Made by a program: the position numbers and the translations under genes. DNA of 64,000 nucleotides from Nitrospira sp. (lineage in GTDB: Bacteria; Nitrospirota; Nitrospiria; Nitrospirales; Nitrospiraceae). The notes beneath the pieces are model-generated. The model was not told the origin of the DNA. It made no database searches and saw only the letters and a list, made by a program, of their open reading frames with translations. Of the stretch, positions 17,194-26,512 are shown one piece after another. Numbering within the stretch: position 1 is the stretch's first letter; the number at the start of each line of letters is the position of its first letter. The stretch is taken from contig VGXC01000015.1 in assembly GCA_016873495.1 (NCBI GenBank), positions 1 to 64,000 on the forward strand. Direction: 5' to 3'.

Positions 17194-18024
17194 ATGGAGC
17201 ATCCATCACCGGTCGTAATTCTCGGCACCGGCTATACCGGCCTGGTCATCCATGCCCTCGGCCAGGCCAGGGGGCTGAGGGTCCTGGCCGGCAGCCGATC
17301 GCCGGACGAACACTTGGCTTCGATTCCCCCCTCGCAGCGCTTGCGCTTCGATCTGGCCCGGCCGCAGACCTGGGCCGATATTCCGGAGCGGGCTCGGCTC
17401 ATCTGGTGTTTCCCGGCGATCCCCGAGACGCTCGTGCAGGGCTTTGCCGAGCGAGTCGCCCCCAGGATCAGCCGGCTGGTGGTGCTGGGCAGCACGTCGG
17501 CGTACGAGCCGGCGGCCCCGCAGAAGGAAGGGGCCGCCGCGTCGCTGATCGACGAAGACTCCCCCCTCAACCTGGCCCTCCCCCGCGTGCGCGGCGAGGA
17601 ATGGCTTCGGGCTCATTGCGGGGCGATCATTCTCCGCAGTGCCGGCATCTACGGACCCGGACGTCATGTGTTGGATTGGATCAGACAAGGGCGGGTGACG
17701 GCGTCCCCCCGCTACGTCAACCTCGTGCATGTCGAAGACCTGGCCGGGATCTGCCTGGCGGCGCTGGAACAGGGCAGAGCGGGAGAGGTCTACAATGTCA
17801 GCGACAGCCAGCCCAGACCATGGGCCGAGATCTGCCGGATCGCTCAGCAACGTTGGGGCGTGGAGTCATCGAAGAAGAATCGGAAGCCGGAGGGAGGGCC
17901 GGGGAAGCGCCTGTCCATCGCCAAGTTGCGGCGGGACCTCGGCTACACCTTCCGCCATCCGGACTTGTACGAGGCGCTGGACGCCATCGAAAACGCGGCG
18001 CATCACAAATCGGAACGTCTATAA
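17194..18024 (+). CDS. NAD-dependent epimerase/dehydratase-like protein
   Basis: 276 residues, a short SDR-superfamily protein. The nucleotide motif is ILGTGYTGLVIHAL (a GxGxxG variant); LVVLGSTSAYEP gives the Ser/Thr and Tyr region, although the usual YxxxK appears replaced by PRVRGEEWLR. RSAGIYGPGRHVLDWIRQG and VNLVHVEDLAGICLAAL are typical of UDP-sugar epimerase-like proteins such as the YeeZ/SDR_a5 group. The substrate is unknown. The start at 17194 follows AGGCGAGG, and a TACAAT -10 box lies at 17159-17164. It is divergent from lhr. Confidence 0.75.
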   Translation: MEHPSPVVILGTGYTGLVIHALGQARGLRVLAGSRSPDEHLASIPPSQRLRFDLARPQTWADIPERARLIWCFPAIPETLVQGFAERVAPRISRLVVLGSTSAYEPAAPQKEGAAASLIDEDSPLNLALPRVRGEEWLRAHCGAIILRSAGIYGPGRHVLDWIRQGRVTASPRYVNLVHVEDLAGICLAALEQGRAGEVYNVSDSQPRPWAEICRIAQQRWGVESSKKNRKPEGGPGKRLSIAKLRRDLGYTFRHPDLYEALDAIENAAHHKSERL

Positions 18025-18051
18025 CGTCGCAACGTCACACATCCGAGCAGG

Positions 18052-18113
18052 AGACTTTCGAACGTTCTCGACTTTCTGACTTTGCGACTTGCCGACTTTC
18101 AGACTTTTCAGCT
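18052..18113. repeat. Degenerate 8-nt tandem repeat
   Basis: CGACTTTC, TGACTTTG, CGACTTGC, CGACTTTC, AGACTTTT in succession, an 8-nt period, preceded by similar TTCGAACG/TTCTCGAC units. It fills the gap between convergent genes, where a terminator would be expected. Confidence 0.8.
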
Positions 18114-18125
18114 TGTGCCCATCGC

Positions 18126-19628
18126 TCACCGAAGCAGCGCCATGACCGCCGCGCAGACCAGCAGGTTGTTGAGCATGTGGGCCGCCATGCCAGGCAAGAG
18201 GCTGCCGGTTTTCTCATAGGCCCAAGCCCAGAGTATCCCGCTCCAGAAGACGCTGACCGTGCCCAAGATTCCATACCCGTGCGCTAAGGCAAAAATGCCC
18301 GCGCTGATCGCCGCCGCCACCCTCCATCCATACTTGCGCCGCAGGGTGGCAAAGAGCAGCCCCCGAAACACCAGTTCCTCGAACAGCGGAGCGAACAGCA
18401 CGTACTCCAGCAGGCTGATCGCCAGCACGGGCCAGGAGCCCCAGACCAAATCTCCGTCGAACCATTCGGTCCAGTGGCTGGCCAGATCCCAGGCCTCCGC
18501 GACCCGGCCCAAGCCCCATTCTCCCAGCAAGGCCGCCGCCAGCAAGGCCGCCAGCATCAGTCCCAGGCGGCCCCAGGCCTCGGACAGCGGCCGGAGCCCC
18601 AGGCCTTGCATGAATCCGACCCCCGTGGGGCCGAATAAATGTCGTTGGGCCAGAAACAGGATCGGCAGGTTGGTGAGCGGAATGGCCAGGGCTCGCACCA
18701 ACAGGCTATCGGTCTCGAACGAGAGCAGGCCCAGGGTCATGAGCGAACTGATGGCTCCGCCGCGGATCAGAACCACGGAACCGAGGCGACCTGGCCAGAG
18801 AGGCGGGACCGGCGCCTCCCCCACTTGCAACACCCGGCGCGCGCTCTGCGACCCGACGATCAGGGCCAGCGCCATCAGACCGGCCACCATACAGAACAAC
18901 TGCAAGCCGGCCAGGAGGCGGGCCCGCTGCACCAGGGGTTCAGTCCTGTCGATCTGGGCTGCCTTGATGGCCGAGAGCAGCGGCTGATCGCCGGCCTTGG
19001 TCGCGATCTGGACGGCCAACCGATCGTAGAACCAGCCGGCCGGCACTCGTTCCGCCAGTTCCGCCTGGAGCGCCAGTTCATCCGCCCGCGCAATCCTTGG
19101 CTCCAGATAGGCGGCGCTCAGCAACCGGGCGAACAGAGGGAACGGGTCCTCGGCATGCGCCCAGGCTAGGATTTCGGCGCGCACTCGGTCGAGCTTGCCG
19201 GCCTCGCCGTCCAGAATCGCCGACTGAAGCCGTACGTGCGGGTCCGGGAACGAGTCGGCCAGTTCCTCATACCAGACGGAAGCCAGCGCCAACGTCTCTC
19301 CGCTCTCGCTCATCGTCAGGTCGAAGAGCAGCCGTTCCCAGGGAGGCGCATCGGCGAAAACCTCCTCCAGGTCCATCGAGCGGCCGACCATCAGCGCCAG
19401 CGCGCGCGCCGGTTCGTCCACCCGGCTGAGGCGGGGGACGGTGGCTTGCAACCAGGCAAACAAGAGAACCGAGCCTAGTAGAATGAGAGCCGAGAGGCCG
19501 GTCAGAAACGGGGAGAGTCGAGGACCAGGCGGGGGAACACACGGCGGCGGCTCAGACGGCTCTGGCGATGCGGAGACCGCCGGCTCGGCGCCGCCCTGAC
19601 CGGCGGAGATCGGCTCATCCTGCCCCAT
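18126..19628 (-). CDS. CPBP-family intramembrane metalloprotease
   Basis: 500 residues. A proline-rich N-terminal tail precedes one membrane helix (about 38-58). A soluble region of about 220 residues follows, then a C-terminal bundle of about seven helices. The CPBP/Abi (Rce1-like) motifs are present near the C-terminus: EELVFRGLLF supplies the catalytic EExxxR and ALAHGYG the zinc-binding His. These proteases cleave within the membrane; bacterial substrates are mostly unknown. The long soluble domain between anchor and protease is unusual for the family. I chose ATG 19628 because upstream in-frame codons look non-coding. Confidence 0.82.
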   Translation of the reverse strand: MGQDEPISAGQGGAEPAVSASPEPSEPPPCVPPPGPRLSPFLTGLSALILLGSVLLFAWLQATVPRLSRVDEPARALALMVGRSMDLEEVFADAPPWERLLFDLTMSESGETLALASVWYEELADSFPDPHVRLQSAILDGEAGKLDRVRAEILAWAHAEDPFPLFARLLSAAYLEPRIARADELALQAELAERVPAGWFYDRLAVQIATKAGDQPLLSAIKAAQIDRTEPLVQRARLLAGLQLFCMVAGLMALALIVGSQSARRVLQVGEAPVPPLWPGRLGSVVLIRGGAISSLMTLGLLSFETDSLLVRALAIPLTNLPILFLAQRHLFGPTGVGFMQGLGLRPLSEAWGRLGLMLAALLAAALLGEWGLGRVAEAWDLASHWTEWFDGDLVWGSWPVLAISLLEYVLFAPLFEELVFRGLLFATLRRKYGWRVAAAISAGIFALAHGYGILGTVSVFWSGILWAWAYEKTGSLLPGMAAHMLNNLLVCAAVMALLR

Positions 19629-19814
19629 ATTCGTAAGATCGCTCACCCAGGCTCCCGATGGCGCAGTATAACATTTTGGCGGCTTGGAACAGGCGCGTCC
19701 GATCGGCCGGACGGAAGACCGGCCAGTCGGTGGCGGAACCAAGGGGCTTTCGTTATACTAGCCGCGCAGTGATGCCGGCGGCGGACGGTCCGGAACCAAT
19801 ATCGGAGAGCCTCT

Positions 19815-21080
19815 ATGACACTCGCGACCTCTTCTGCTTGCGGCGAGTTCAGTCCTCCGCCGAGGCTGCTGCTCGGTCCCGGGCCCAGCCTGGTGCATCC
19901 GCGTGTGCTGCAGGCCATGGGCAGACCGCTGCTGGGGCATCTTGACCCGGAGTTCTTGCAGCTTATGAACGAGATTCAAGCGATGCTCCGGCATGTCTTT
20001 CGCACCGAGAACCGGTTTACCATCGCGCTCTCCGGCACCGGTTCCGCCGGCATGGAGGCGCTCCTGGTCAATCTGGTGGAGCCGGGAGAGACGGTGCTCG
20101 TCGGCGTCAACGGTGTCTTCGGCGCCCGAATGGCCGCCGTCGTGGAACGGTGCGGCGGCCGGCCGATCACAATCGAGGCGCCCTGGGGCCGGATCGTCGA
20201 GCCGGACGCCATCCGGCTGGCACTCGCCCGCTCCGGCCCGGTCAAAGCCGTGGCCCTGGTCCACGCAGAAACCTCCACGGGAGCCCGGCAACCCCTGGAA
20301 GCCATCGGCGCCCTCTGCCGGGAAGCCGGCGCCCTGTTCATCGTGGACGCCGTGACCTCGCTGGCCGGCCTGCCCCTGGAGGTGGACGCCTGGGGCATCG
20401 ACGCCTGCTACAGCGGCACGCAGAAATGCCTGAGCTGCCCGCCGGGCTTGTCTCCGCTCACGCTCAACGATCACGCGCTGACCGCCATTCGTCGCCGCAA
20501 AACGGCATGCCGAAGTTGGTACCTCGACCTCTCCCTGGTGGCGGACTATTGGGAAGAGGGGAAACGGGCCTATCACCATACGGCGCCGATCTCCATGCTC
20601 TACGCCCTGCGGGAAGCCTTGCGGCTCGTGGAAGAAGAAGGGTTAGAGTCGCGTTTCGCGAGGCACCGGTTGCAGAGCGAGGCCCTGGGAGCCGGACTCG
20701 AGGCGCTGGGGTTGAGCCCGTTCGCCCAGGAGGGGTATCGCCTGCCCAGCCTCGCCTGCGTGACCCTGCCGGCTCGAATCGACGACGCCGCCGTGCGGGC
20801 CTCGCTCCTGCGGCGCTTTCAGATCGAAATCGGCGGGGGCTTGGGACCGCTCCGGGGACAGGTCTGGCGCATCGGGCTAATGGGCGAATCCGCCAGACGA
20901 TGCCACGTCCTGACTCTGCTCAGTGCCTTGGAAGAATTGGGCCTCGACCAGGGCTGGCTCGCACAACCAGGTGCGGCCTTGACTGCCGCCGCAGGCGTCT
21001 ATGCCCGACCCGGCGAGCCGGGCGCAATGCCGCAGAAATCCGCTCGGATGTCCAGCGAAAGGGAGAAGGCTTGCTCATGA
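19815..21080 (+). CDS. Class V aminotransferase (alanine-glyoxylate/serine-pyruvate type)
   Basis: 421 residues, slightly long through a C-terminal tail. It is a PLP enzyme of fold type I: GPGPSLVHPRVLQAM at the start, GTGSAGMEALLVNLV for the phosphate-binding turn, VHAETSTGARQPL, IVDAVTSLAG with the Asp that contacts the PLP ring, and SGTQKCLSCPPG with the Schiff-base Lys near 204. Relatives transaminate glyoxylate with alanine or serine. A TATACT box lies at 19753-19758. The stop overlaps the next gene's ATG by four bases, an unexpected coupling of an aminotransferase to a haem protein. Confidence 0.87.
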   Translation: MTLATSSACGEFSPPPRLLLGPGPSLVHPRVLQAMGRPLLGHLDPEFLQLMNEIQAMLRHVFRTENRFTIALSGTGSAGMEALLVNLVEPGETVLVGVNGVFGARMAAVVERCGGRPITIEAPWGRIVEPDAIRLALARSGPVKAVALVHAETSTGARQPLEAIGALCREAGALFIVDAVTSLAGLPLEVDAWGIDACYSGTQKCLSCPPGLSPLTLNDHALTAIRRRKTACRSWYLDLSLVADYWEEGKRAYHHTAPISMLYALREALRLVEEEGLESRFARHRLQSEALGAGLEALGLSPFAQEGYRLPSLACVTLPARIDDAAVRASLLRRFQIEIGGGLGPLRGQVWRIGLMGESARRCHVLTLLSALEELGLDQGWLAQPGAALTAAAGVYARPGEPGAMPQKSARMSSEREKACS

Positions 21081-21673
21081 AACCACCGATGATTTGGGGA
21101 ACGGTCCTGGTGCTGCTGGTGCTCGTCGGCTTCGGCGGCTACTGGGGGCTGTCTAGTTTGCTCAACGATGCCGAGGAGCCGGTCACGATCGCGCCGGAAC
21201 TCGTGGCCGATTACCTCCATGCCGTGATCCAGGCGAACCGCACCGTCTACACCAAGAACATCGTGGACAAAATGCAAGAGAGCGGCATCGTGGAAGCAGC
21301 CGAACACTGGAAGGGCGAAAACGCCCTGCCGCTGCCGGCGCAATTCCTGATCGAAACCGGCCGACTGGTGGCCGACAGCGGCAAGGGCATCAAGTACAAA
21401 CTGGTCAGCCTCTGGCCGATCTACGTCTGGAACAAGCCGGAAACGGAATTCGAGCGGAAGGGGTTGGAGGCCGTGGCGAAGAGTCCGGATCAGCCGTTTA
21501 CCGGGTTCGTGCGGATCGGGCGGGAACGGTACTTCCAAGCCGTCTACGCGGACGTGGCCGTCTCACAGGCTTGCGTCACCTGCCACAACCAGCACGTCAA
21601 CAGCTCCCGCCACGACTTCAAGCTCAACGACGTCATGGGGGGCATCGTCATTACGATTCCGGTCACTCCTTAG
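21077..21673 (+). CDS. Tll0287-like (DUF3365) monohaem c-type protein
   Basis: 198 residues. An N-terminal membrane anchor (about 5-28) is followed by a periplasmic PAS-like domain, ending with a single haem motif CVTCH near residue 170 and a short C-terminal strand VMGGIVITIPV. Tll0287 and its relatives carry one covalently bound haem in a sensor-type fold and are thought to report redox state or small ligands. The neighbouring minus-strand gene is a soluble GAF histidine kinase, ending 13 nt away, but convergent. The start overlaps the aminotransferase stop (ATGA). Confidence 0.8.
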   Translation: MKPPMIWGTVLVLLVLVGFGGYWGLSSLLNDAEEPVTIAPELVADYLHAVIQANRTVYTKNIVDKMQESGIVEAAEHWKGENALPLPAQFLIETGRLVADSGKGIKYKLVSLWPIYVWNKPETEFERKGLEAVAKSPDQPFTGFVRIGRERYFQAVYADVAVSQACVTCHNQHVNSSRHDFKLNDVMGGIVITIPVTP

Positions 21674-21686
21674 CTTCTTCCGCGAT

Positions 21687-23015
21687 TCAGCCGGCCAGGC
21701 CTCGGGCCGGCTTGGGCCTTTTCCCATCGGACGACGCCGGAGGCTTCAACGGCAGGCGAAGGTGAAAGGAAGTACCCACCCCCTCACGGCTCTCCACCGT
21801 AATCTGGCCGCCGTGGGCCTCGATCACGTCCTTGACGATTTTGGTCCCCAGACCCGTGCCCCCCGCCTTGCGGCTGATCGCGCGGGGCGAAAAGAGACTC
21901 GCCTGGACGTCGGACGACATCCCTCGCCCCGTGTCGATGACCGACACCAGCACCTGGCGGCTCTTCGGCTCCCACCCCCCCCGAACCGTGATGGACCCGC
22001 CGGGCGGCACTTCCGGAATCGCATTGTTGATCAGGTTGTAAAAGGCCAGATAGAGCCGCCGCTCGTCCGCCAGGATCGGCGGGAGCCCCTCCAACCCATC
22101 CCGGCGCAGCTCGATGTGGCTATCCTTGGCCAAGAGGCTCAAGGTGTGCTGGGCCTGTTCCACGAGGGCTTCGACCCGGCACGGACGGAACTGCGGTTCC
22201 GTGCTCAGGCCCTTGACGCAGTCGGCCATCTGTTTGACCTGGTCCTGGATTCGGCGCGCGCTGGTCTTCAACAGCCCCAGGACATCCCGGCTCAACCCCC
22301 GCATTTGCCTGGTCTCGTCCGCCTCCGGCTCTCCCAAGCCGTCCAGAAACTTCTCCAATTGGGGCCCCAGCAGATCCACGCCGCAGAGCACGGGTGTCAG
22401 AAGGTTGCCGACGTCGTGCCCGATGTCGCCCAGCAATCGCCCGACCTCCGCAAACTTCACTTCCTCGTAGAGCCGCGCCTGCACGATCGCCGCCGACATC
22501 AAGGCGGAGATGATCATCAGGATGGACACGTCCTTCTGGCCCAGCCGTCCGCGGCGCTTGTTGAGCACCTCCAGCACCCCGATCGGCTTGCCTTCCCAGG
22601 GCTTCAGCGGCAGCGTGATCATGTCCTTCGTGTGATACCCGATGCTGGCATCCACGCGGGCCAGGTGGCGGCGATCCCGCGACACGTCCTGTGAAATGTG
22701 CGGCTTGCCGGACTTGAACACGGCGCTGGCGATCCCCTGGTCCCAGGGAATGGCCATGCCGCGCAGCCGTTTGGCCTTCTGCCCGATCACATGGCGAAAC
22801 ACCAGCTGCTTGGAGGCCGGATCGGCCAACAGCACCGAGGCGGCGTCGGCCCCCACCACCTCCAATGCCGTGCGGAGGGCATGGCCGATCAGCGAGTCGA
22901 CGTCCGTCTGTCGCGAGAGGGACTGACTGATCCGTCGCGCCGCTTCCAGCTCCTTCGCGAGCTGAACCGCACGGTTCCGGCTCGGCACTCTGTTCGACTT
23001 GGGTCGGGCAGGCAT
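21687..23015 (-). CDS. GAF-domain sensor histidine kinase
   Basis: 442 residues, soluble. A coiled lead (about 10-35), a GAF domain (about 35-185) with GVLEVLNKRRG typical of cyclic-nucleotide-type GAFs, then an unusual dimerisation region where the H-box reads LLGDIGHDVGNLLTPV (His near 217). The ATPase domain has N-box FYNLINNAIPEV, G1 DTGRGMSSD and G2 GGTGLGTKIVKDVIEAHGG. There is no receiver on the protein and no response regulator gene beside it, so it is an orphan kinase. An intact ATPase core suggests it is active. Confidence 0.85.
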   Translation of the reverse strand: MPARPKSNRVPSRNRAVQLAKELEAARRISQSLSRQTDVDSLIGHALRTALEVVGADAASVLLADPASKQLVFRHVIGQKAKRLRGMAIPWDQGIASAVFKSGKPHISQDVSRDRRHLARVDASIGYHTKDMITLPLKPWEGKPIGVLEVLNKRRGRLGQKDVSILMIISALMSAAIVQARLYEEVKFAEVGRLLGDIGHDVGNLLTPVLCGVDLLGPQLEKFLDGLGEPEADETRQMRGLSRDVLGLLKTSARRIQDQVKQMADCVKGLSTEPQFRPCRVEALVEQAQHTLSLLAKDSHIELRRDGLEGLPPILADERRLYLAFYNLINNAIPEVPPGGSITVRGGWEPKSRQVLVSVIDTGRGMSSDVQASLFSPRAISRKAGGTGLGTKIVKDVIEAHGGQITVESREGVGTSFHLRLPLKPPASSDGKRPKPARGLAG

Positions 23016-23175
23016 GGAGGCCTATGGTAGCGCATTCGCAAAGACACGACAAGTCAAGGGGCCGGGACGCCTCCGGCCCACGCCGATACGGCCGGCGGCA
23101 CGTTTTCTGATGCATGACTCAGCGCCGATGTGCTACTTGAATAGGAGCAAGTCGCGCAGGATGGAGGTTCAGGAC

Positions 23176-24408
23176 ATGTCCATGGCCATTCGCAACGTGC
23201 GGATCATCGACGGGCTCGGACAGACGATCGAGCGCGGCACGCTGCTCGTCAACGGAGACCGTTTCGTCGCGGTGGGAGGGGAACGGGATGTCCGCGTGCG
23301 GCGCGGGACTCCCACCGTGGACGGGCGCGGCCTCACGGCCTTGCCGGGCCTGATCGACTGCCACGTCCACCTCTGCCTCGGCGGAGACGCCGATGTGGTC
23401 GGAACGATCCGCGACGAAGAGCCGGCCCTCACCCTGTTGAAAGCCTCCCGCTTCGCCCGCCTGACGTTAACGGCGGGCGTCACGACCGTCCGCGACGTCG
23501 GGGCCAGGGACCATCAGATCTTCGCCCTCAAACAAGCCCAGTCAGCGGGCCTGGTCCCGGGTCCGCGCATCCTCGCGGCCGGCCTGGCTATCTGCATGAC
23601 CGGCGGTCACGCCCGTTTCATCGGACGCGAGGCCGACGGGCCGGAGGAAATCCTGCGGGCCGTCCGGGAGCAGCTGGCGGCCGGCGCGGACGTGATCAAA
23701 TTTATCGCCTCCGGCGGCGTGCTGACGCCCGGCACCTCCCCCGATCGCCCCCAGCTGACCCAGGACGAGCTGGCTGCCGGGATGGACGAGGCGCGCCGTG
23801 CCGGCCGGCGCGTGGCCGCGCATGCGCACGGGGCCGAAGGTATGAAGAACGCCATTCGCGCTGGGGCCCACTCCATCGAACATGCGACCTTGCTGGACGA
23901 CGAAGCCGGCGAGTTGATGCGCGCCCACGGCGTGTTCATGGTCCCGACCCTGTCGGCGCTGGCCACGACCGCTGCCTGCGGCCCGACCTGCGGCGTGCCG
24001 GAATCGGCCGTGACCAAAGCCCGCTCCATGAAGGCCCGGCACGAAGCCAGTTTCAAGCAGGCTCTTCGATCCGGCATTCCCATCGCCATGGGCACCGACG
24101 CGGGTACGCCCTTCAACTATCACGGGGACAACGCCCAGGAGTTGACGCGGATGGTGGCGCTGGGGATGAGCCAGATGGAGGCCATCCTGTCCGCCACGGC
24201 CTCCGCCGCCGAACTGTTGGGCATCCGCGAGCTGGTGGGGACCCTCGAACCGGGCAAGCTTGCGGACCTGGTGCTGGTGGATGGAAACCCGTTGAAGCGG
24301 ATCGAGATCCTGCAGGATCGGAGCCGGATCGCCGGCGTGATGCAGGCGGGCCGGTTCGTCAGCGGCCCTCTGGCCGACTCACAGCAGGCAGCCGGCAGTA
24401 AGCAGTAG
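23176..24408 (+). CDS. Metal-dependent amidohydrolase (prolidase/imidazolonepropionase-like)
   Basis: 410 residues, of the cytoplasmic amidohydrolase superfamily with a TIM barrel and a composite beta-sandwich from both ends. Metal ligands: DCHVHL (HxH, near 63), a carbamylated-Lys candidate in VIKFIASGG, HAHGAEG, SIEHATLLD and the Asp in MGTDAGTPF. It matches the Xaa-Pro dipeptidase/aryldialkylphosphatase-like branch, which hydrolyses C-terminal amino acids from dipeptides or related amides. ATG 23176 is preceded by GGAGG at the right distance; the ATG at 23161 is not. The last nine residues are encoded by a heptameric repeat. Confidence 0.85.
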   Translation: MSMAIRNVRIIDGLGQTIERGTLLVNGDRFVAVGGERDVRVRRGTPTVDGRGLTALPGLIDCHVHLCLGGDADVVGTIRDEEPALTLLKASRFARLTLTAGVTTVRDVGARDHQIFALKQAQSAGLVPGPRILAAGLAICMTGGHARFIGREADGPEEILRAVREQLAAGADVIKFIASGGVLTPGTSPDRPQLTQDELAAGMDEARRAGRRVAAHAHGAEGMKNAIRAGAHSIEHATLLDDEAGELMRAHGVFMVPTLSALATTAACGPTCGVPESAVTKARSMKARHEASFKQALRSGIPIAMGTDAGTPFNYHGDNAQELTRMVALGMSQMEAILSATASAAELLGIRELVGTLEPGKLADLVLVDGNPLKRIEILQDRSRIAGVMQAGRFVSGPLADSQQAAGSKQ

Positions 24409-24456
24409 GCGGCCTGCCTTTGGCCTTCTGCGTTCTGCCGACCGCCTTCGTTCTTG
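24382..24456. repeat. Degenerate 7-nt tandem repeats at a gene end
   Basis: First CAGCAGG, CAGCCGG, CAGTAAG, CAGTAGG, then units such as CTGCCTT, TGGCCTT, CTGCGTT, CTGCCGA, all with 7-nt spacing. It begins within the amidohydrolase reading frame (encoding SQQAAGSKQ) and runs up to the end of the convergent DnaJ-domain gene. Confidence 0.8.
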
Positions 24457-24460
24457 CCCC

Positions 24461-25102
24461 TCACCGCCGCGTATAAAACAGCTCCAAAGCGTTCCGGAAC
24501 CCGCTGAGCCGGCCTCGATGGAATGTCGTCTCGAACCGGTTCCTGACATCGGCAACCCCTCGGTCGTCTCCCTTCCGAATCGCCCCCTGCGACACCATCA
24601 TTTGCAGGGCAACGTCCAGTAATCGTTTCCGCCTGGCTTCCATCTCAGGCGTGACCAATTCCTCCATGGCCTCGGCGGCCCGGTCGAAAATCAGCGGTTC
24701 CTTGAAACTGTCATAGCCCTGCGCCTCCACCGTCCGTTCGCGGATCAACGCCAGCTCGCGCTTGATCCGATCGACGTCCTTCACGAGCGCGGCGAAGATT
24801 TCCTTTTGCCCCTCGTCGTGGAGCTTGTGTTCCATCGCCTCCAGGACGATCGCCGGATCGGGCGCCTTTTCCGCGACGTCCTCGGGCCCGAACCGCAGCC
24901 GCTCGTAGGAGCGGCGGTTTTCCGGATCGCCGATGACTTCATAGGCGGCGTTGATCTCGCGGATCTTGGCCTCCGCCTCTTTGTCGTCGGGGTTCCGGTC
25001 CGGGTGATACTCGAAGACGCGCTTCCGGTAGGCCTTCTTGATCTCTTCGTCCGAGGCGCTCCGGGCGACTCCCAGGACGGCATAGTAATCCAGTGGCGGC
25101 AT
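24461..25102 (-). CDS. DnaJ-domain protein
   Basis: 213 residues. A J-domain covers about 3-68, with the invariant HPD in [12 protein letters not shown], so it should stimulate the ATPase of a DnaK-type Hsp70. There is no Gly/Phe linker, zinc finger or client-binding CTD, so it is not DnaJ itself. The remaining 140 residues are helical and charged, with no named domain, and probably direct the chaperone to a particular client. A promoter lies only 9 nt from the ATG, giving a probable leaderless mRNA. Confidence 0.85.
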   Translation of the reverse strand: MPPLDYYAVLGVARSASDEEIKKAYRKRVFEYHPDRNPDDKEAEAKIREINAAYEVIGDPENRRSYERLRFGPEDVAEKAPDPAIVLEAMEHKLHDEGQKEIFAALVKDVDRIKRELALIRERTVEAQGYDSFKEPLIFDRAAEAMEELVTPEMEARRKRLLDVALQMMVSQGAIRKGDDRGVADVRNRFETTFHRGRLSGFRNALELFYTRR

Positions 25103-25111
25103 CGTGGGCCG

Positions 25112-25140
25112 ATGATAGCATCCGGGCCGGCCCCCTGCAA
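25112..25140 (-). promoter_or_regulatory. Promoter of the DnaJ-domain gene
   Basis: Minus strand: TTGCAG (25140-25135), 17-nt spacer, TATCAT (25117-25112). Only nine bases separate the -10 box from the ATG, so the 5' leader is at most 2-3 nt. Confidence 0.55.
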
Positions 25141-25164
25141 CGAGGCATCTCCGCCATTCGCCGC

Positions 25165-25193
25165 TTGACAGCTGGGTCAAACCCCCGTAGCCT
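25165..25193 (+). promoter_or_regulatory. Promoter of the MFS transporter gene
   Basis: TTGACA (25165-25170), 17-nt spacer, TAGCCT (25188-25193). The ATG follows after eight bases, again a probable leaderless start with no ribosome binding site. Confidence 0.55.
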
Positions 25194-25201
25194 GCCCCCC
25201 C

Positions 25202-26512
25202 ATGTCGACGACCGAGCGCGGCACATCCCCCCCATCCTGGCGCGAAGGCGTCACGCCCTACCAGTGGCTCGTCCTGTTCGTCGCCTGGCTGGGATGGGTC
25301 TTCGATTCCATGGACGCGACGATCTACGCGATCGTCCTCCACCCGGCCCTCGAAGAGCTGCTGAGCCATTCCACCGCAGGCGGGCCGGTCACCGACGACA
25401 TGATCGGCTGGTACGGCGGCCTCATCCTCTCTATCTTTCTGATCGGCTGGGCCATCGGCGGGGTCCTGTTCGGCGTGCTGGCGGACTATTTCGGACGGAC
25501 CAAAACCCTCGTGGCCACGATTCTCATCTACGCCCTCTTCACCGGACTGGCCGCCCTGTCACAAGACTGGTGGCACCTGGCTATCTATCGCTTCCTGACG
25601 GCGCTGGGCATCGGAGGGGAATGGGCCGCCGGTGCCGCCATTGTCGCGGAGGTCTGGCCGGAGGACAAGCGGACCAGGGCGGCGGGGCTCCTGCAATCGG
25701 CCTGGGCCGCCGGGTTTTTTCTGGCCGCCGCCATAAATTTGCTGCTGAAAGGGTACGGGTGGCGGGCGCTGTTCCTGGTCGGCATCGTCCCCGCCTTCGT
25801 CGCGATGCTGGTGCGCCTCTGGGTCAAGGAACCGGAACGGTGGGTGCAAGCCCAGGAGCGCGAGAAAGCCTTGGGCCTCGAACACAAGGTCCTGCTCCCC
25901 GAACTCTTCCACGCGCCGCTTCGACGCGCCACGCTCGCGGGCTCGACGCTGGCCTTCGTCGCGGTGTTCGGTCTCTGGGGCGCGGGCAACTGGACCCCCA
26001 CGCTCATCGGCGCCCTGCCGGACATGCAGGGGCTCAGCCGGACCGACATCGCCGGGAAGGTGAGCTACGCGATCATGCTGTTCAACCTCGGCGCCCTGCC
26101 GGGCTACCTCAGTTTCGGCCCCCTGGCCGACCGGTTCGGACGGCGCCCGGTCTTCGCGTTGATGTGCGTGGGCAGTCTGATCATGGTGCCGGTCACGTTC
26201 TTCGCGCCGCACGCCTATGCGCATGTCCTACTGCTGCTGCCTATCCTGGGATTTTTCAGCAGCGGCATCTTCAGCGGGTTTCCGATCTACCTGCCCGAGC
26301 TCTACCCGACCCGCCTGCGCGCCACCGGCTCCGGCTTCTGTTTCAACGCCGGCCGCGTGCTGGCGTCCGCCGGACCGTTCCTGACCGGCGCGCTGGTCAC
26401 CGCGCTCGGCAGTTTCGGCCGTGCCGCCAGCGCCGTCGCGCTCGTCTACCTGCTGGGGCTGGCCATCCTGCCGTTTGCCCCGGAGACCAGGGGCCGTCCT
26501 TTGCCGGAGTAG
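25202..26512 (+). CDS. MFS transporter, metabolite:H+ symporter type
   Basis: 436 residues with twelve membrane helices. The family loop motif between helices 2 and 3 is [12 protein letters not shown] and its repeat in the second half is [25 protein letters not shown] in helix 1 and [15 protein letters not shown] in helix 5 resemble the sialate/metabolite:proton symporter groups, which carry organic acids such as lactate, sialate or benzoate-like compounds. The substrate cannot be set from sequence. It is divergent from the DnaJ gene and 245 nt upstream of an outer-membrane barrel gene on the same strand. Confidence 0.82.
   Translation: MSTTERGTSPPSWREGVTPYQWLVLFVAWLGWVFDSMDATIYAIVLHPALEELLSHSTAGGPVTDDMIGWYGGLILSIFLIGWAIGGVLFGVLADYFGRTKTLVATILIYALFTGLAALSQDWWHLAIYRFLTALGIGGEWAAGAAIVAEVWPEDKRTRAAGLLQSAWAAGFFLAAAINLLLKGYGWRALFLVGIVPAFVAMLVRLWVKEPERWVQAQEREKALGLEHKVLLPELFHAPLRRATLAGSTLAFVAVFGLWGAGNWTPTLIGALPDMQGLSRTDIAGKVSYAIMLFNLGALPGYLSFGPLADRFGRRPVFALMCVGSLIMVPVTFFAPHAYAHVLLLLPILGFFSSGIFSGFPIYLPELYPTRLRATGSGFCFNAGRVLASAGPFLTGALVTALGSFGRAASAVALVYLLGLAILPFAPETRGRPLPE

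Noticed and set aside
20150-21076. Extended upstream part of the frame that contains the haem protein
   Set aside because: It overlaps the aminotransferase in another frame; the haem protein starts at 21077 with its membrane anchor.
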